The notes under the pieces are model-generated. The model was not told where the DNA came from. It searched no databases and saw only the letters and a program-made list of their open reading frames with translations. Shown here piece after piece: positions 1-4,388 of a stretch of DNA of 5,377 nt. Source of the DNA: JAKAGE01 sp964416665 (GTDB taxonomy: Bacteria > Patescibacteriota > Minisyncoccia > UBA6257 > 2-01-FULL-56-20); contig CAYQFA010000039.1 in NCBI GenBank assembly GCA_964416665.1, positions 1-5,377 on the forward strand. Reading direction: 5' to 3'. The translations under genes were made by a program, and so were the position numbers. Position 1 is the first letter of the stretch. Each line of letters opens with the position of its first letter.

Positions 1-17
1 GTTTAAGTCAGTTTCAG

Positions 18-49
18 AAAAATTTTGACGCGCTTCGCGGAGCGAAGCG
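18..49 (-). terminator. Candidate intrinsic terminator after the DGR operon
   Basis: Bases 31-49 form a perfect 8-bp stem (CGCTTCGC / GCGAAGCG) around a GGA loop (TCC on the minus strand). Reading the minus strand, the stem is followed by CGTCAAAA and then five Ts at 22-18. It lies about 205 bp past the RT stop codon, where a 3' end for the DGR transcript would be expected. The T run starts about 8 nt after the stem and is short, so the terminator is plausible but not strong. The stem could also act only as a 3'-end stabiliser. Confidence 0.4.
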
Positions 50-254
50 TAAGGTTTGGTGGGGGTGGAAACGAGATTACGGTTTTTTAGAAGAAGGTTG
101 GAGCCGAAGATTTTTAAGAGCGAAGATTTTTTGGGGGTGGGGTCGGCGAGATACATTACGGTATACTGCTTGCCCCACGCCACCCGTGCGCGCAGTATGA
201 ATCATGCCGATATGAAGATCGGCTACTCCCTTTTTGCATTGATATTACTTTCTT
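50..254. other. Non-coding, G-rich structured region downstream of the RT
   Basis: I see no convincing gene here. The stretch holds two copies of GGGGGTGG (61-68 and 133-140), two copies of GAAGATTTTT (around 106-115 and 122-131) and an ATTACGGT that also occurs twice, so it looks like a degenerate repeat of about 70 bp. Several inverted repeats are visible. GTGGGG at 137-142 can pair with CCCCAC at 173-178, and GGGTGG at 135-140 can instead pair with CCACCC at 180-185. ATACTGC at 163-169 pairs with GCAGTAT at 192-198. GCCGAT at 206-211 pairs with ATCGGC at 218-223. On the minus strand this would be the structured 3' part of the DGR transcript. No tRNA or known RNA family was recognised. Confidence 0.4.
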
Positions 255-1496
255 TCAATCCGAGTTTTTCACCAACTGGTATGAATCGGCGAACTTGGCG
301 TAGTTACCGACTTGCGATGTCGATGCGTCTCTCGTGATCTTACTGTAATCAACCGCGATCTGGACGAATTTTTTGAAGTCCGGCGACAGGTGTTCGGTCA
401 GCATTTTCCTGCGAAGTTTGTAGGTATGAAAATGTCCCGCGAGCCCCAGATGCGAGTTCATACTCGCCACGAATTTTTCTTGGCGTTCCTCTAAACATCC
501 CGATTCGCCTTCGGCCAGAAGCCGGTTCCACTGTCGGATTTTCTTATAAAAATTGCCCTTTGTTCTGTTGCAAACATACATGCGATAGGGTTTTATGATG
601 GCTCCTAAAAATGACACGCCGTTATGAAAATCTTGAAGATATATCTTCTTGGGGTGCAGTTCAAGGGAGAGTTTGTCGTGTAAGTATCGCCTGATGCGAG
701 GGATGATTGATTTCAGATATTCTTTGTCTGGGTGAACGATTACAATGTCGTCCACGTACCGCCCGTAATAAGCGCAGCCAAGTTTATATTTTACAAAGTG
801 GTCAAAATCGTTGAGATATACGTTTCCGAATAATTGCGAAGTCAGATTGCCGATCGGCAAGCCTACGTTCGGCTTCGCCCAAAACAAGCTTTTTGATTTT
901 GGCAGGCCGCGCCAATCCTCCTTTTTTCCCTTCATAATGCAATCTTTCGTCGGGTCGTGAAATATTACTTGATGGATGAGAGCCAAGAGCCATACGGGGT
1001 CGAACCCGCGAGGTTCTTTCAGCCCGTTTATTTTCCTTTCGATTTTCTTATATAAAATATTTTTGTCTATGGACATGAAATATCCTTTGATATCCAATTT
1101 GAGGATATAGCAATCCCGCGTGTAATTGCGGGAGCACGAACGGATGAAATGATCCACCCGCTTGATGCCGTACGAAGTCCCCTTGCCGATGCGGCAGCTA
1201 TAACTGTCGTTCAAAAACGACCGTTCAAAAATCGGATTGATGTAGTTGTAAATCAGATGATGGATGATCCTGTCCCGAAAATCAGCGGCAAAAATCTCAC
1301 GCTGTAGGGGTTTGAAGCAGATAAAACAGATGCTCCGCCCGATACTGTAGGTTCCTGCCGCGATTTCCCGGCCAAGCTGGAGAAGATTTCTCTCATAATT
1401 CATTTCAAAGGTTATCGCGCTCCGCGTCCCGCGTTTATTACTGCGAGCCGAATAATAAGCTTTGAATAAATCAAGTAAAACTTTTCTTTCATCCAT
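255..1496 (-). CDS. DGR reverse transcriptase
   Basis: This 413-aa protein copies the TR RNA into adenine-mutated cDNA that replaces the VR of the target gene. Motif A is LKLDIKGYF at about 133-140 with catalytic D135. The B-like motif LPIGNLTSQ at 213-221 has the (I/L/V)GxxxSQ form that separates DGR RTs from group II intron RTs, which have QGxxxSP. The catalytic box YVDD is at 247-250 inside GRYVDDIVIV, and VSFLGAII at 294-301 matches the following RT block. The N-terminal part, including REIFAADFRDRIIHHLIYNY (66-85), is also typical of this family. There is no group II maturase or endonuclease domain, and the length is usual for DGR RTs. The ATG lies only 17 nt past the TR end, with no Shine-Dalgarno sequence in front (TTTTAAAAGC), so translation may depend on upstream coupling or a non-SD route. 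The stop is TGA. Identification as a DGR RT is very secure; the exact start is slightly less so. Confidence 0.97.
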   Translation of the reverse strand: MDERKVLLDLFKAYYSARSNKRGTRSAITFEMNYERNLLQLGREIAAGTYSIGRSICFICFKPLQREIFAADFRDRIIHHLIYNYINPIFERSFLNDSYSCRIGKGTSYGIKRVDHFIRSCSRNYTRDCYILKLDIKGYFMSIDKNILYKKIERKINGLKEPRGFDPVWLLALIHQVIFHDPTKDCIMKGKKEDWRGLPKSKSLFWAKPNVGLPIGNLTSQLFGNVYLNDFDHFVKYKLGCAYYGRYVDDIVIVHPDKEYLKSIIPRIRRYLHDKLSLELHPKKIYLQDFHNGVSFLGAIIKPYRMYVCNRTKGNFYKKIRQWNRLLAEGESGCLEERQEKFVASMNSHLGLAGHFHTYKLRRKMLTEHLSPDFKKFVQIAVDYSKITRDASTSQVGNYAKFADSYQLVKNSD

Positions 1497-1629
1497 GCTT
1501 TTAAAATGTTATCCAGTTCTCCACGCAACGCACCGAAAAGCCGTTGGCCTGATTGTTAGTGTTCCGGTTGACCGTGGGGTTGCCAGAGTTCAAGTTACGG
1601 TTCCACGCTGAACCGCCAGATACGACGGG

Positions 1630-1684
1630 CGACCAGAAGTTCGCGTTCGTGCTCTGATTGTTGAACGAACCATCGGTATTGCGG
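1630..1684. repeat. Left copy of a 55-bp exact duplication at the gap edge
   Basis: These 55 bases, from CGACCAGAAG to GTATTGCGG, are identical to 1785-1839 and end exactly at the first N. The exact placement against the gap edge points to a k-mer overlap between two contigs and not to a genomic duplication. It is part of the TR. Confidence 0.9.
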
Positions 1685-1784
1685 NNNNNNNNNNNNNNNN
1701 NNNNNNNNNNNNNNNNNNNNNNNNNNNNNNNNNNNNNNNNNNNNNNNNNNNNNNNNNNNNNNNNNNNNNNNNNNNNNNNNNNNN
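1685..1784. other. Assembly gap of exactly 100 N, probably artefactual
   Basis: A run of exactly 100 unknown bases is a common scaffolding placeholder. Because the flanks repeat the same 55 bp and the TR becomes continuous and equal in length to the VR when they are merged, the true missing sequence is probably zero and the contigs actually overlap. Any ORF reading through the Ns is meaningless. Confidence 0.9.
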
Positions 1785-1839
1785 CGACCAGAAGTTCGCG
1801 TTCGTGCTCTGATTGTTGAACGAACCATCGGTATTGCGG
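1785..1839. repeat. Right copy of the 55-bp exact duplication at the gap edge
   Basis: Identical to 1630-1684 and starting at the first base after the N run. It is best read as the same TR segment seen from the second contig. A real tandem partial TR is the alternative, but it would not be expected to begin and end exactly at the gap. Confidence 0.9.
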
Positions 1840-2012
1840 TTGCCAGCGAGAAGGCCCCTGACGTTTAAAATAATCATTTGACTCCTTTTGCAGACCTGAC
1901 GGAAAGCAAAAGTCATTGCGATTTCCAATGAGTCCGTCTCTCGTCCCGTGGAAATTTCCCCGCCCGCAAGTGCGAAGAAATGAGAGCCGGATCGTGCGCG
2001 GCGCGATGGGCG

Positions 2013-2040
2013 AAGCCCGTACCTCACAAATTACGGGCTT
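2013..2040 (-). repeat. Inverted repeat upstream of the TR
   Basis: AAGCCCGTA (2013-2021) and TACGGGCTT (2032-2040) form a perfect 9-bp stem with a 10-nt loop. No T run follows on either strand, so it does not look like an intrinsic terminator. It lies about 155 nt 5' of the TR in the sense of transcription and may be a structural element of the DGR RNA. Confidence 0.55.
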
Positions 2041-2078
2041 GCGTTCGCGAAACCTCGCTTGAAAATTGCAACGTATTC

Positions 2079-2097
2079 CTCGCGATAAAACCGCGAG
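2079..2097 (-). repeat. Short hairpin between avd and the TR
   Basis: CTCGCG (2079-2084) pairs with CGCGAG (2092-2097) around a 7-nt loop. It sits between the avd stop and the larger inverted repeat at 2013-2040. It is GC-rich without a T run. A 6-bp stem alone is weak evidence of function. Confidence 0.35.
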
Positions 2098-2161
2098 AAG
2101 ATTATTGAACTGGTTATGGCTCGCCCGCCTGTGCCGTAGCGTCAGATGGTTCTGGCCAGAA

Positions 2162-2506
2162 CTATTCCTTGCTTGATCTCTGCCATGCGGACAGCTGCTT
2201 GGAAACCGACTCTATCTTTTCATTGAGCGTTACGAATTTTCCGAGGCTGATTTGTTTGAGGTCTTTGATCAGCCGCAAATAGAGGCGCACCACTTCCAGA
2301 TTTTCTCTGGCCGCTTGCAACAACGCCCGCTTGGACTGGCTGCTGTTGGCGCGATAGATGTTTGCGATCATTTCCGTCGTCTCTCTTTTGAGGTCTTCGC
2401 CGAGGGTATATTTATACTCTCGGTCGAAATTCTTGGTGAATTTGAATAAATCCAGCAGGAAATCGTAGCTGACTTTATAGACTGGTAATGTGTCGTAAAT
2501 GGCCAT
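2162..2506 (-). CDS. avd: DGR accessory variability determinant (four-helix bundle)
   Basis: This 114-aa protein matches the Avd/four-helix-bundle family. Members form barrel-like pentamers in the studied phage system, bind the RT and TR RNA, and are needed for mutagenic homing. The features seen are LPVYKVSYDFLLDLF (7-21), the family hallmark FDREYKYTLGEDLKRET (27-43), a basic IYRANSSQSKRALL segment (50-63), the helix ENLEVVRLYLRLIKDLKQ (68-85) and a C-terminal helix ending LNEKIESVSKQLSAW (94-108). The protein is rich in Lys and Arg, which fits nucleic-acid and RT binding. It starts 48 nt after the target stop on the same strand and ends about 305 bp before the TR. No Shine-Dalgarno sequence is visible; the leader just upstream is an A run (TTTCAAAAAAATT). 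The stop is TAG. The length is normal and the gene looks intact. Confidence 0.93.
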   Translation of the reverse strand: MAIYDTLPVYKVSYDFLLDLFKFTKNFDREYKYTLGEDLKRETTEMIANIYRANSSQSKRALLQAARENLEVVRLYLRLIKDLKQISLGKFVTLNEKIESVSKQLSAWQRSSKE

Positions 2507-2531
2507 AATTTTTTTGAAATGCGGCGGAAAT

Positions 2532-2551
2532 AGTCAAAGAGTCAAATAGTC
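2532..2551 (-). repeat. 8-bp tandem repeat just downstream of the target stop
   Basis: AGTCAAAG (2532-2539), AGTCAAAT (2540-2547) and AGTC (2548-2551) form 2.5 units immediately 3' of the target stop and VR. This lies in the 48-bp gap before avd. No hairpin that could serve as the target-recognition cruciform known from some DGRs is evident here. Confidence 0.6.
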
Positions 2552-2554
2552 GGA

Positions 2555-3799
2555 TCAGTTCTCCACGCAACGCACCGAAAAGCCGAGGGCCTGACTGTAA
2601 GTGGTCCGGTAGACCGAGGGGTAGCCAGAGTACAAGTAACGGCCCCACGCTGAACCGCCAGACACGACGGGCGACCAGAAGAACGCGTACGTGCTCTGAT
2701 AGAGGAACGAACCATCGGCATCGCGGTAGCCAGCGAGAAGGCCATTAAAGCCGGACGTTCCGCCCACGCCGCTTTTAAGTTGCGTCCCTTGATTGGTGCC
2801 GCGCCACTGTCCGCTGTCGTTGGCGCAATAGTTTCCGGGGCCGCCAGTGCCGGAGCACATGCCGAGATAAATCTCAAGCGTCTGGTACTCGGCATCGCTC
2901 GGGAGATGCCAGTTTGCGGGACAGATGCCCGTAACGCCAAAGCCGGTGCTCGTCGTCCCGCCAATGGCCTGATCCCCCTGGTAAAGACCTCCTTGAGCGG
3001 TGCAATTCGCGGACAAATTAGCGTAACAGTATTTTTGGATGGAAGAAGTGCTTGTCCCTTGGTTTTGGAGCGGAGTGCAAGCGGTCGTGATTGAAACGTC
3101 TATAGATTGGCCCGTGCAGGAGGTGATTTGGTTGCCGACATTCAGATTTTGCGCCATCCAACATTGAAGGCCGATCTGGACGGTAGCATAGCTCTGACCG
3201 TCCCGACTGTCCACGAGGGGCGTTCCGCACGCCCAACCGATCTGGAATGAAGCGGCTTGGGAACCGTATTTGGCCGATTCGGGGATGGAGGACAACGTCC
3301 AGCCCGTGGAGCCATTCGTCGTGTACCTGTAGTATTTGCCGGAGGCAACGGTGTTCACGGGATCGACGGGCAGGGTTGCGAGCGAGGAACCCATGCTCAT
3401 TGCGGAAAAGTTCACGGGTATCCATCCCGTGCCGTCGTTCCGACGGTAAAAGTTTGGCCCGGCACAGTGATATCCTGTCGGGGGAAAACCGAGCGCGGAA
3501 CAGTTCGATCCAGCGGTGGTGGAGGCCGTCGGGTCGGGAATGGAGATATAAGTGGTTCCCGCCGTACCGAAAGAACCCGATCCGCCAGCATCTTCGTTAT
3601 ACAAATTCATGGCGGAGTTGAACGTCGAAAGGTCGGAGAGGCGGTTCGCGTCCCGTCCCTGCGAGAGCATTTCGGCCGGATTCAGGGTAATGACGACGGC
3701 AACGGCCAAAATTGCGATGATGGCGATGACGATTAAAAGCTCGATGAGGGTAAAACCTCCGCGCTTCTTTCGTGCCGTGGTTTTTGCTGTTGCGTTCAT
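2555..3799 (-). CDS. DGR target: prepilin-like protein with a diversified FISUMP-type C-terminus
   Basis: This 414-aa protein is the variable product of the system. Residues 10-20 (RKKRGGFTLIE) are a type III (prepilin) signal: the expected cleavage is G15|F16, with F16 N-methylated and the conserved Glu at +5 (E20). A hydrophobic helix follows to about residue 38. Residues 40-185 resemble GspG-type pseudopilins (TGWIPVNF, LPVDPVN, YYRYTTNG). From about 194 a FISUMP-like domain begins, with TVQIGLQCWMAQNLNVG (206-222), GICPANWHLPSDAEYQTLE (291-309) and the end GFSVRCVEN (406-414). FISUMP is thought to have a C-type-lectin-like fold, the usual DGR display scaffold. The VR encodes residues 353-414, and 17 positions differ from the TR: 358, 360, 361, 366, 367, 371, 373, 386, 388, 390, 393, 395, 397, 399, 401, 402 and 405. 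Eight of these are now Tyr. Twelve cysteines suggest disulfides outside the cytoplasm. The ATG overlaps the upstream stop (ATGA). The likely role is ligand binding on a pilus or pseudopilus; the ligand is unknown. Confidence 0.95.
   Translation of the reverse strand: MNATAKTTARKKRGGFTLIELLIVIAIIAILAVAVVITLNPAEMLSQGRDANRLSDLSTFNSAMNLYNEDAGGSGSFGTAGTTYISIPDPTASTTAGSNCSALGFPPTGYHCAGPNFYRRNDGTGWIPVNFSAMSMGSSLATLPVDPVNTVASGKYYRYTTNGSTGWTLSSIPESAKYGSQAASFQIGWACGTPLVDSRDGQSYATVQIGLQCWMAQNLNVGNQITSCTGQSIDVSITTACTPLQNQGTSTSSIQKYCYANLSANCTAQGGLYQGDQAIGGTTSTGFGVTGICPANWHLPSDAEYQTLEIYLGMCSGTGGPGNYCANDSGQWRGTNQGTQLKSGVGGTSGFNGLLAGYRDADGSFLYQSTYAFFWSPVVSGGSAWGRYLYSGYPSVYRTTYSQALGFSVRCVEN
2556..2585 (-). 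promoter_or_regulatory. Candidate IMH: invariant 3' end of the VR
   Basis: The last 30 nt of the VR, encoding GFSVRCVEN and the first bases of the stop, match the TR perfectly (1514-1543) even though they include TR adenines, for example in the final Asn codon. In studied DGRs the 3' end of the VR holds the initiation-of-mutagenic-homology site, where cDNA synthesis or integration starts and adenines stay unchanged. The exact limits are inferred from the mismatch pattern. Confidence 0.6.
2556..2743 (-). repeat. DGR variable repeat (VR)
   Basis: This 188-bp segment at the 3' end of the target gene aligns without indels to the TR. It has 22 substitutions, all at TR adenines (coding strand): 13 to T, 6 to G and 3 to C. 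They give 17 amino-acid changes and one silent change (GTA to GTG at V379). The reading frame and stop are kept. Homology ends at the GGCC at 2740-2743, which encodes the start of the GLLAG segment. Confidence 0.97.
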
Positions 3800-4029
3800 T
3801 GTGAAGGGGTCGAAGTATTGGCGGGGAGATTTTTCAACCTATAGAACTGTTGCATCTTCTGTATTTGCGCGTTGATCTGCTGATTTTCTAAAAGGTGTTG
3901 CGACATAGGCAAGTATGCAAGGAAATACCAGAATAGGATGCCCGCGATAAACATAACGAGGGCGGCGATGCATGAGGCGGCCGCCACATGCTTCCAACGA
4001 ATCTTCCAAGAAAAAAATTTATTTACCAT
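3796..4029 (-). CDS. Small single-pass membrane protein coupled to the DGR target
   Basis: This 77-aa protein belongs to no family I recognise. It has a short basic N-terminus (MVNKFFSWKIRWKH), one strong hydrophobic helix at about 15-40 and a polar Gln-rich tail (43-66, with QQINAQIQKMQQF) that could form a short coiled coil outside the cell. The positive-inside rule places the N-terminus in the cytoplasm. Its TGA stop overlaps the target ATG in an ATGA arrangement, implying translational coupling and a shared mRNA. The topology resembles small assembly or anchor proteins of type IV pilus systems, so it may hold or export the pilin-like target; this is inference from context. It has the clearest Shine-Dalgarno sequence of the window (AGGAGG), though only 2 nt from the ATG. 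Confidence 0.75.
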   Translation of the reverse strand: MVNKFFSWKIRWKHVAAASCIAALVMFIAGILFWYFLAYLPMSQHLLENQQINAQIQKMQQFYRLKNLPANTSTPSQ

Positions 4030-4031
4030 CG

Positions 4032-4037
4032 CCTCCT
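4032..4037 (-). promoter_or_regulatory. Shine-Dalgarno site with unusually short spacing
   Basis: A perfect AGGAGG on the minus strand lies only 2 nt before the ATG at 4029. The next in-frame ATG is Met26, inside the membrane helix, so the annotated start is kept. The tight spacing may lower initiation efficiency. Confidence 0.6.
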
Positions 4038-4043
4038 GTATTT

Positions 4044-4072
4044 ATTATAAGTGTTTTACCCCCCCCGCAAAC
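4044..4072 (-). promoter_or_regulatory. Candidate promoter of the membrane protein/target/DGR operon with a G8 spacer tract
   Basis: On the minus strand a perfect TATAAT -10 (4049-4044) lies 14 nt before the ATG. A weak -35-like GTTTGC is at 4072-4067, with a 17-bp spacer. The spacer contains eight consecutive Gs (4066-4059). The -10 is convincing by sequence and the -35 is poor. The predicted leader is only about 7-8 nt. The site lies between the HTH gene stop and the next gene, so the DGR operon could be driven from here, independently of the HTH gene. Confidence 0.5.
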
Positions 4073-4083
4073 GGTTTTTGCGG
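4065..4083. repeat. Perfect 7-bp inverted repeat at the candidate -35
   Basis: CCGCAAA (4065-4071) and TTTGCGG (4077-4083) flank a 5-nt loop and overlap the candidate -35 and the edge of the G8 run. No T run follows on the minus strand, so it is not a standard terminator for the HTH gene. It could be an operator. A 10-bp palindrome, GCCGTACGGC, follows at 4087-4096 over the HTH stop codon. Confidence 0.45.
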
Positions 4084-4095
4084 TTGGCCGTACGG

Positions 4096-4290
4096 CTATT
4101 TCTTCCGTAAGCCGCGCTTCTTCGCCTTATGTTCCGGCTCGTTCAGAAACTTCTTCAACTGACTTTCGCTGAACCGCCATTGCCCTATCTTCGACCCTTT
4201 GAGTTTCTTAGCCCGCAGATAACGCTGGACGGTGCGGTAGCTTACCCGCAGGGCATCGGCGGCTTCGCGGACGGTGTACAACTTTTCCAT
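4096..4290 (-). CDS. Small excisionase/MerR-type HTH DNA-binding protein
   Basis: This 64-aa protein matches the HTH_17/excisionase-like winged-helix family. TVREAADALRVSYRTVQRYL (6-25) forms the two HTH helices, with the recognition helix at about 17-26. A wing follows around KLKGSKIGQWRF (29-40), then SESQLKKFL (41-49) and a basic tail (KKRGLRKK). Family members act as excisionases that steer recombinase direction or as small transcription regulators. It is divergent from the serine recombinase, with 98 bp between the two start codons, so control of that recombinase or of its own promoter is plausible. It also lies just upstream of the DGR operon on the same strand, with a 66-bp gap. There is no Shine-Dalgarno sequence, and a candidate -10 lies 8 nt upstream, which suggests a leaderless mRNA. 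Which role it plays cannot be told from sequence. Confidence 0.85.
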   Translation of the reverse strand: MEKLYTVREAADALRVSYRTVQRYLRAKKLKGSKIGQWRFSESQLKKFLNEPEHKAKKRGLRKK

Positions 4291-4298
4291 ATGAGTTT

Positions 4299-4327
4299 AT
4301 TGTATCAAATCTGGCGTCATTTGTCGC
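4299..4327 (-). promoter_or_regulatory. Candidate promoter of the HTH gene (leaderless)
   Basis: On the minus strand GCGACA (4327-4322, 4 of 6 matches to TTGACA) is followed by a 17-bp spacer and TACAAT (4304-4299, 5 of 6 matches to TATAAT). Only 8 nt separate the -10 from the ATG, so transcription would begin at or beside the start codon. Confidence 0.55.
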
Positions 4328-4370
4328 AACGTTGCTTGTGCACTTCTGGGCATTGTCGCACTTTGTCGTA
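4321..4370. promoter_or_regulatory. Three helically phased TTGTCGYA repeats, candidate operator
   Basis: TTGTCGCA occurs at 4321-4328 and 4353-4360, and TTGTCGTA at 4363-4370. The spacings of 32 and 10 bp are about three turns and one turn of B-DNA, so all three face the same side. They cover the -35 regions of both divergent promoters. A perfect 10-bp palindrome, GCAACGTTGC, lies at 4326-4335. The neighbouring HTH protein is the obvious candidate ligand, by inference. Confidence 0.5.
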
Positions 4371-4382
4371 CTATGGTATGCT
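4353..4382 (+). promoter_or_regulatory. Candidate promoter of the serine recombinase (leaderless)
   Basis: TTGTCG (4353-4358, 4 of 6 matches to the -35 consensus) is followed by an 18-bp spacer and TATGCT (4377-4382), preceded by TGG, which makes an extended -10 (TGnTATGCT). Only 6 nt separate it from the ATG at 4389. There is no Shine-Dalgarno sequence, which fits a leaderless transcript. Confidence 0.45.
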
Positions 4383-4388
4383 TGCCGT

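Larger units (their letters stand above)
1514..1856 (-). repeat. DGR template repeat (TR), interrupted by an assembly gap
   Basis: The TR is the non-coding donor copy of the VR. Segment 1514-1684 aligns without gaps to 2556-2726, and 1840-1856 aligns to 2727-2743, giving 188 bp once the duplicated 55 bp and the Ns are removed. All 22 mismatches are at T on the plus strand, which is A in the TR coding strand. Read in the target frame, the TR is packed with AAC/AAT codons: 16 Asn, of which 15 have become Y, D, L, F, G, T or S in the VR. AAY codons cannot become stops when their adenines are changed, as is usual for TRs. The codon facing the target stop (TGA) is TGG in the TR, so the stop lies just outside the copied segment. 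The TR RNA is presumably transcribed together with avd and the RT. Confidence 0.96.
1857..2161 (-). other. avd-TR intergenic spacer, candidate part of the DGR RNA
   Basis: About 305 bp separate the avd stop from the 5' edge of the TR. I find no gene with credible coding features, and the only long frame crosses the TR and the Ns. The stretch contains two clear inverted repeats, listed separately, plus the palindrome TTCGCGAA at about 2044-2051. In the Bordetella phage DGR, TR-flanking RNA outside the repeat is needed for cDNA synthesis, so a structured flank here could be functional. That is inference, and no known RNA family was recognised. Confidence 0.45.
255..4029 (-). mobile_element. Diversity-generating retroelement cassette
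   Basis: All parts of a DGR are present on one strand in the common order: target gene with 3' VR, avd, TR, RT. A short membrane-protein gene overlaps the target start and probably belongs to the same transcription unit. TR and VR differ only at TR adenines (22 of 22 mismatches), which implies that the system has been active in the recent history of this lineage. The RT and Avd show no frameshift, premature stop or missing catalytic residue. The left end is taken at the RT stop and the right end at the membrane-protein start. True element boundaries, if it moves as a unit, were not found. Confidence 0.95.

Noticed and set aside
206..235. Hairpin GCCGAT/ATCGGC followed by TTTTT as a plus-strand terminator
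   Set aside because: No plus-strand gene lies upstream, and the T run is separated from the 6-bp stem. It may still contribute to structure on the minus-strand transcript.
56..337. A 93-codon plus-strand frame at the left edge
   Set aside because: It starts in the repeat-rich non-coding region and runs into the antisense of the RT. Its product has no recognisable domain and there is no ribosome-binding site.
255..1496. Group II intron or retron reverse transcriptase
   Set aside because: The GxxxSQ motif, the lack of maturase/endonuclease domains and the adjoining Avd, TR and VR identify a DGR RT. There is no retron msr/msd or intron structure.
1590..2027. A minus-strand open frame of 145 codons across the TR and the N run, and a shorter 77-codon one
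   Set aside because: They read through unknown bases and through the non-coding TR. They exist only because of the gap and the duplicated 55 bp.
2780..3875. Several overlapping plus-strand and alternative minus-strand frames of 68-159 codons within the target gene
   Set aside because: They are shadows of the GC-richer target gene, with low-complexity Arg-rich products and no domain features.
4065..4083. The 7-bp hairpin after the HTH gene as its terminator
   Set aside because: On the minus strand it is followed by a G run and not by Ts, so it lacks the key feature of an intrinsic terminator.
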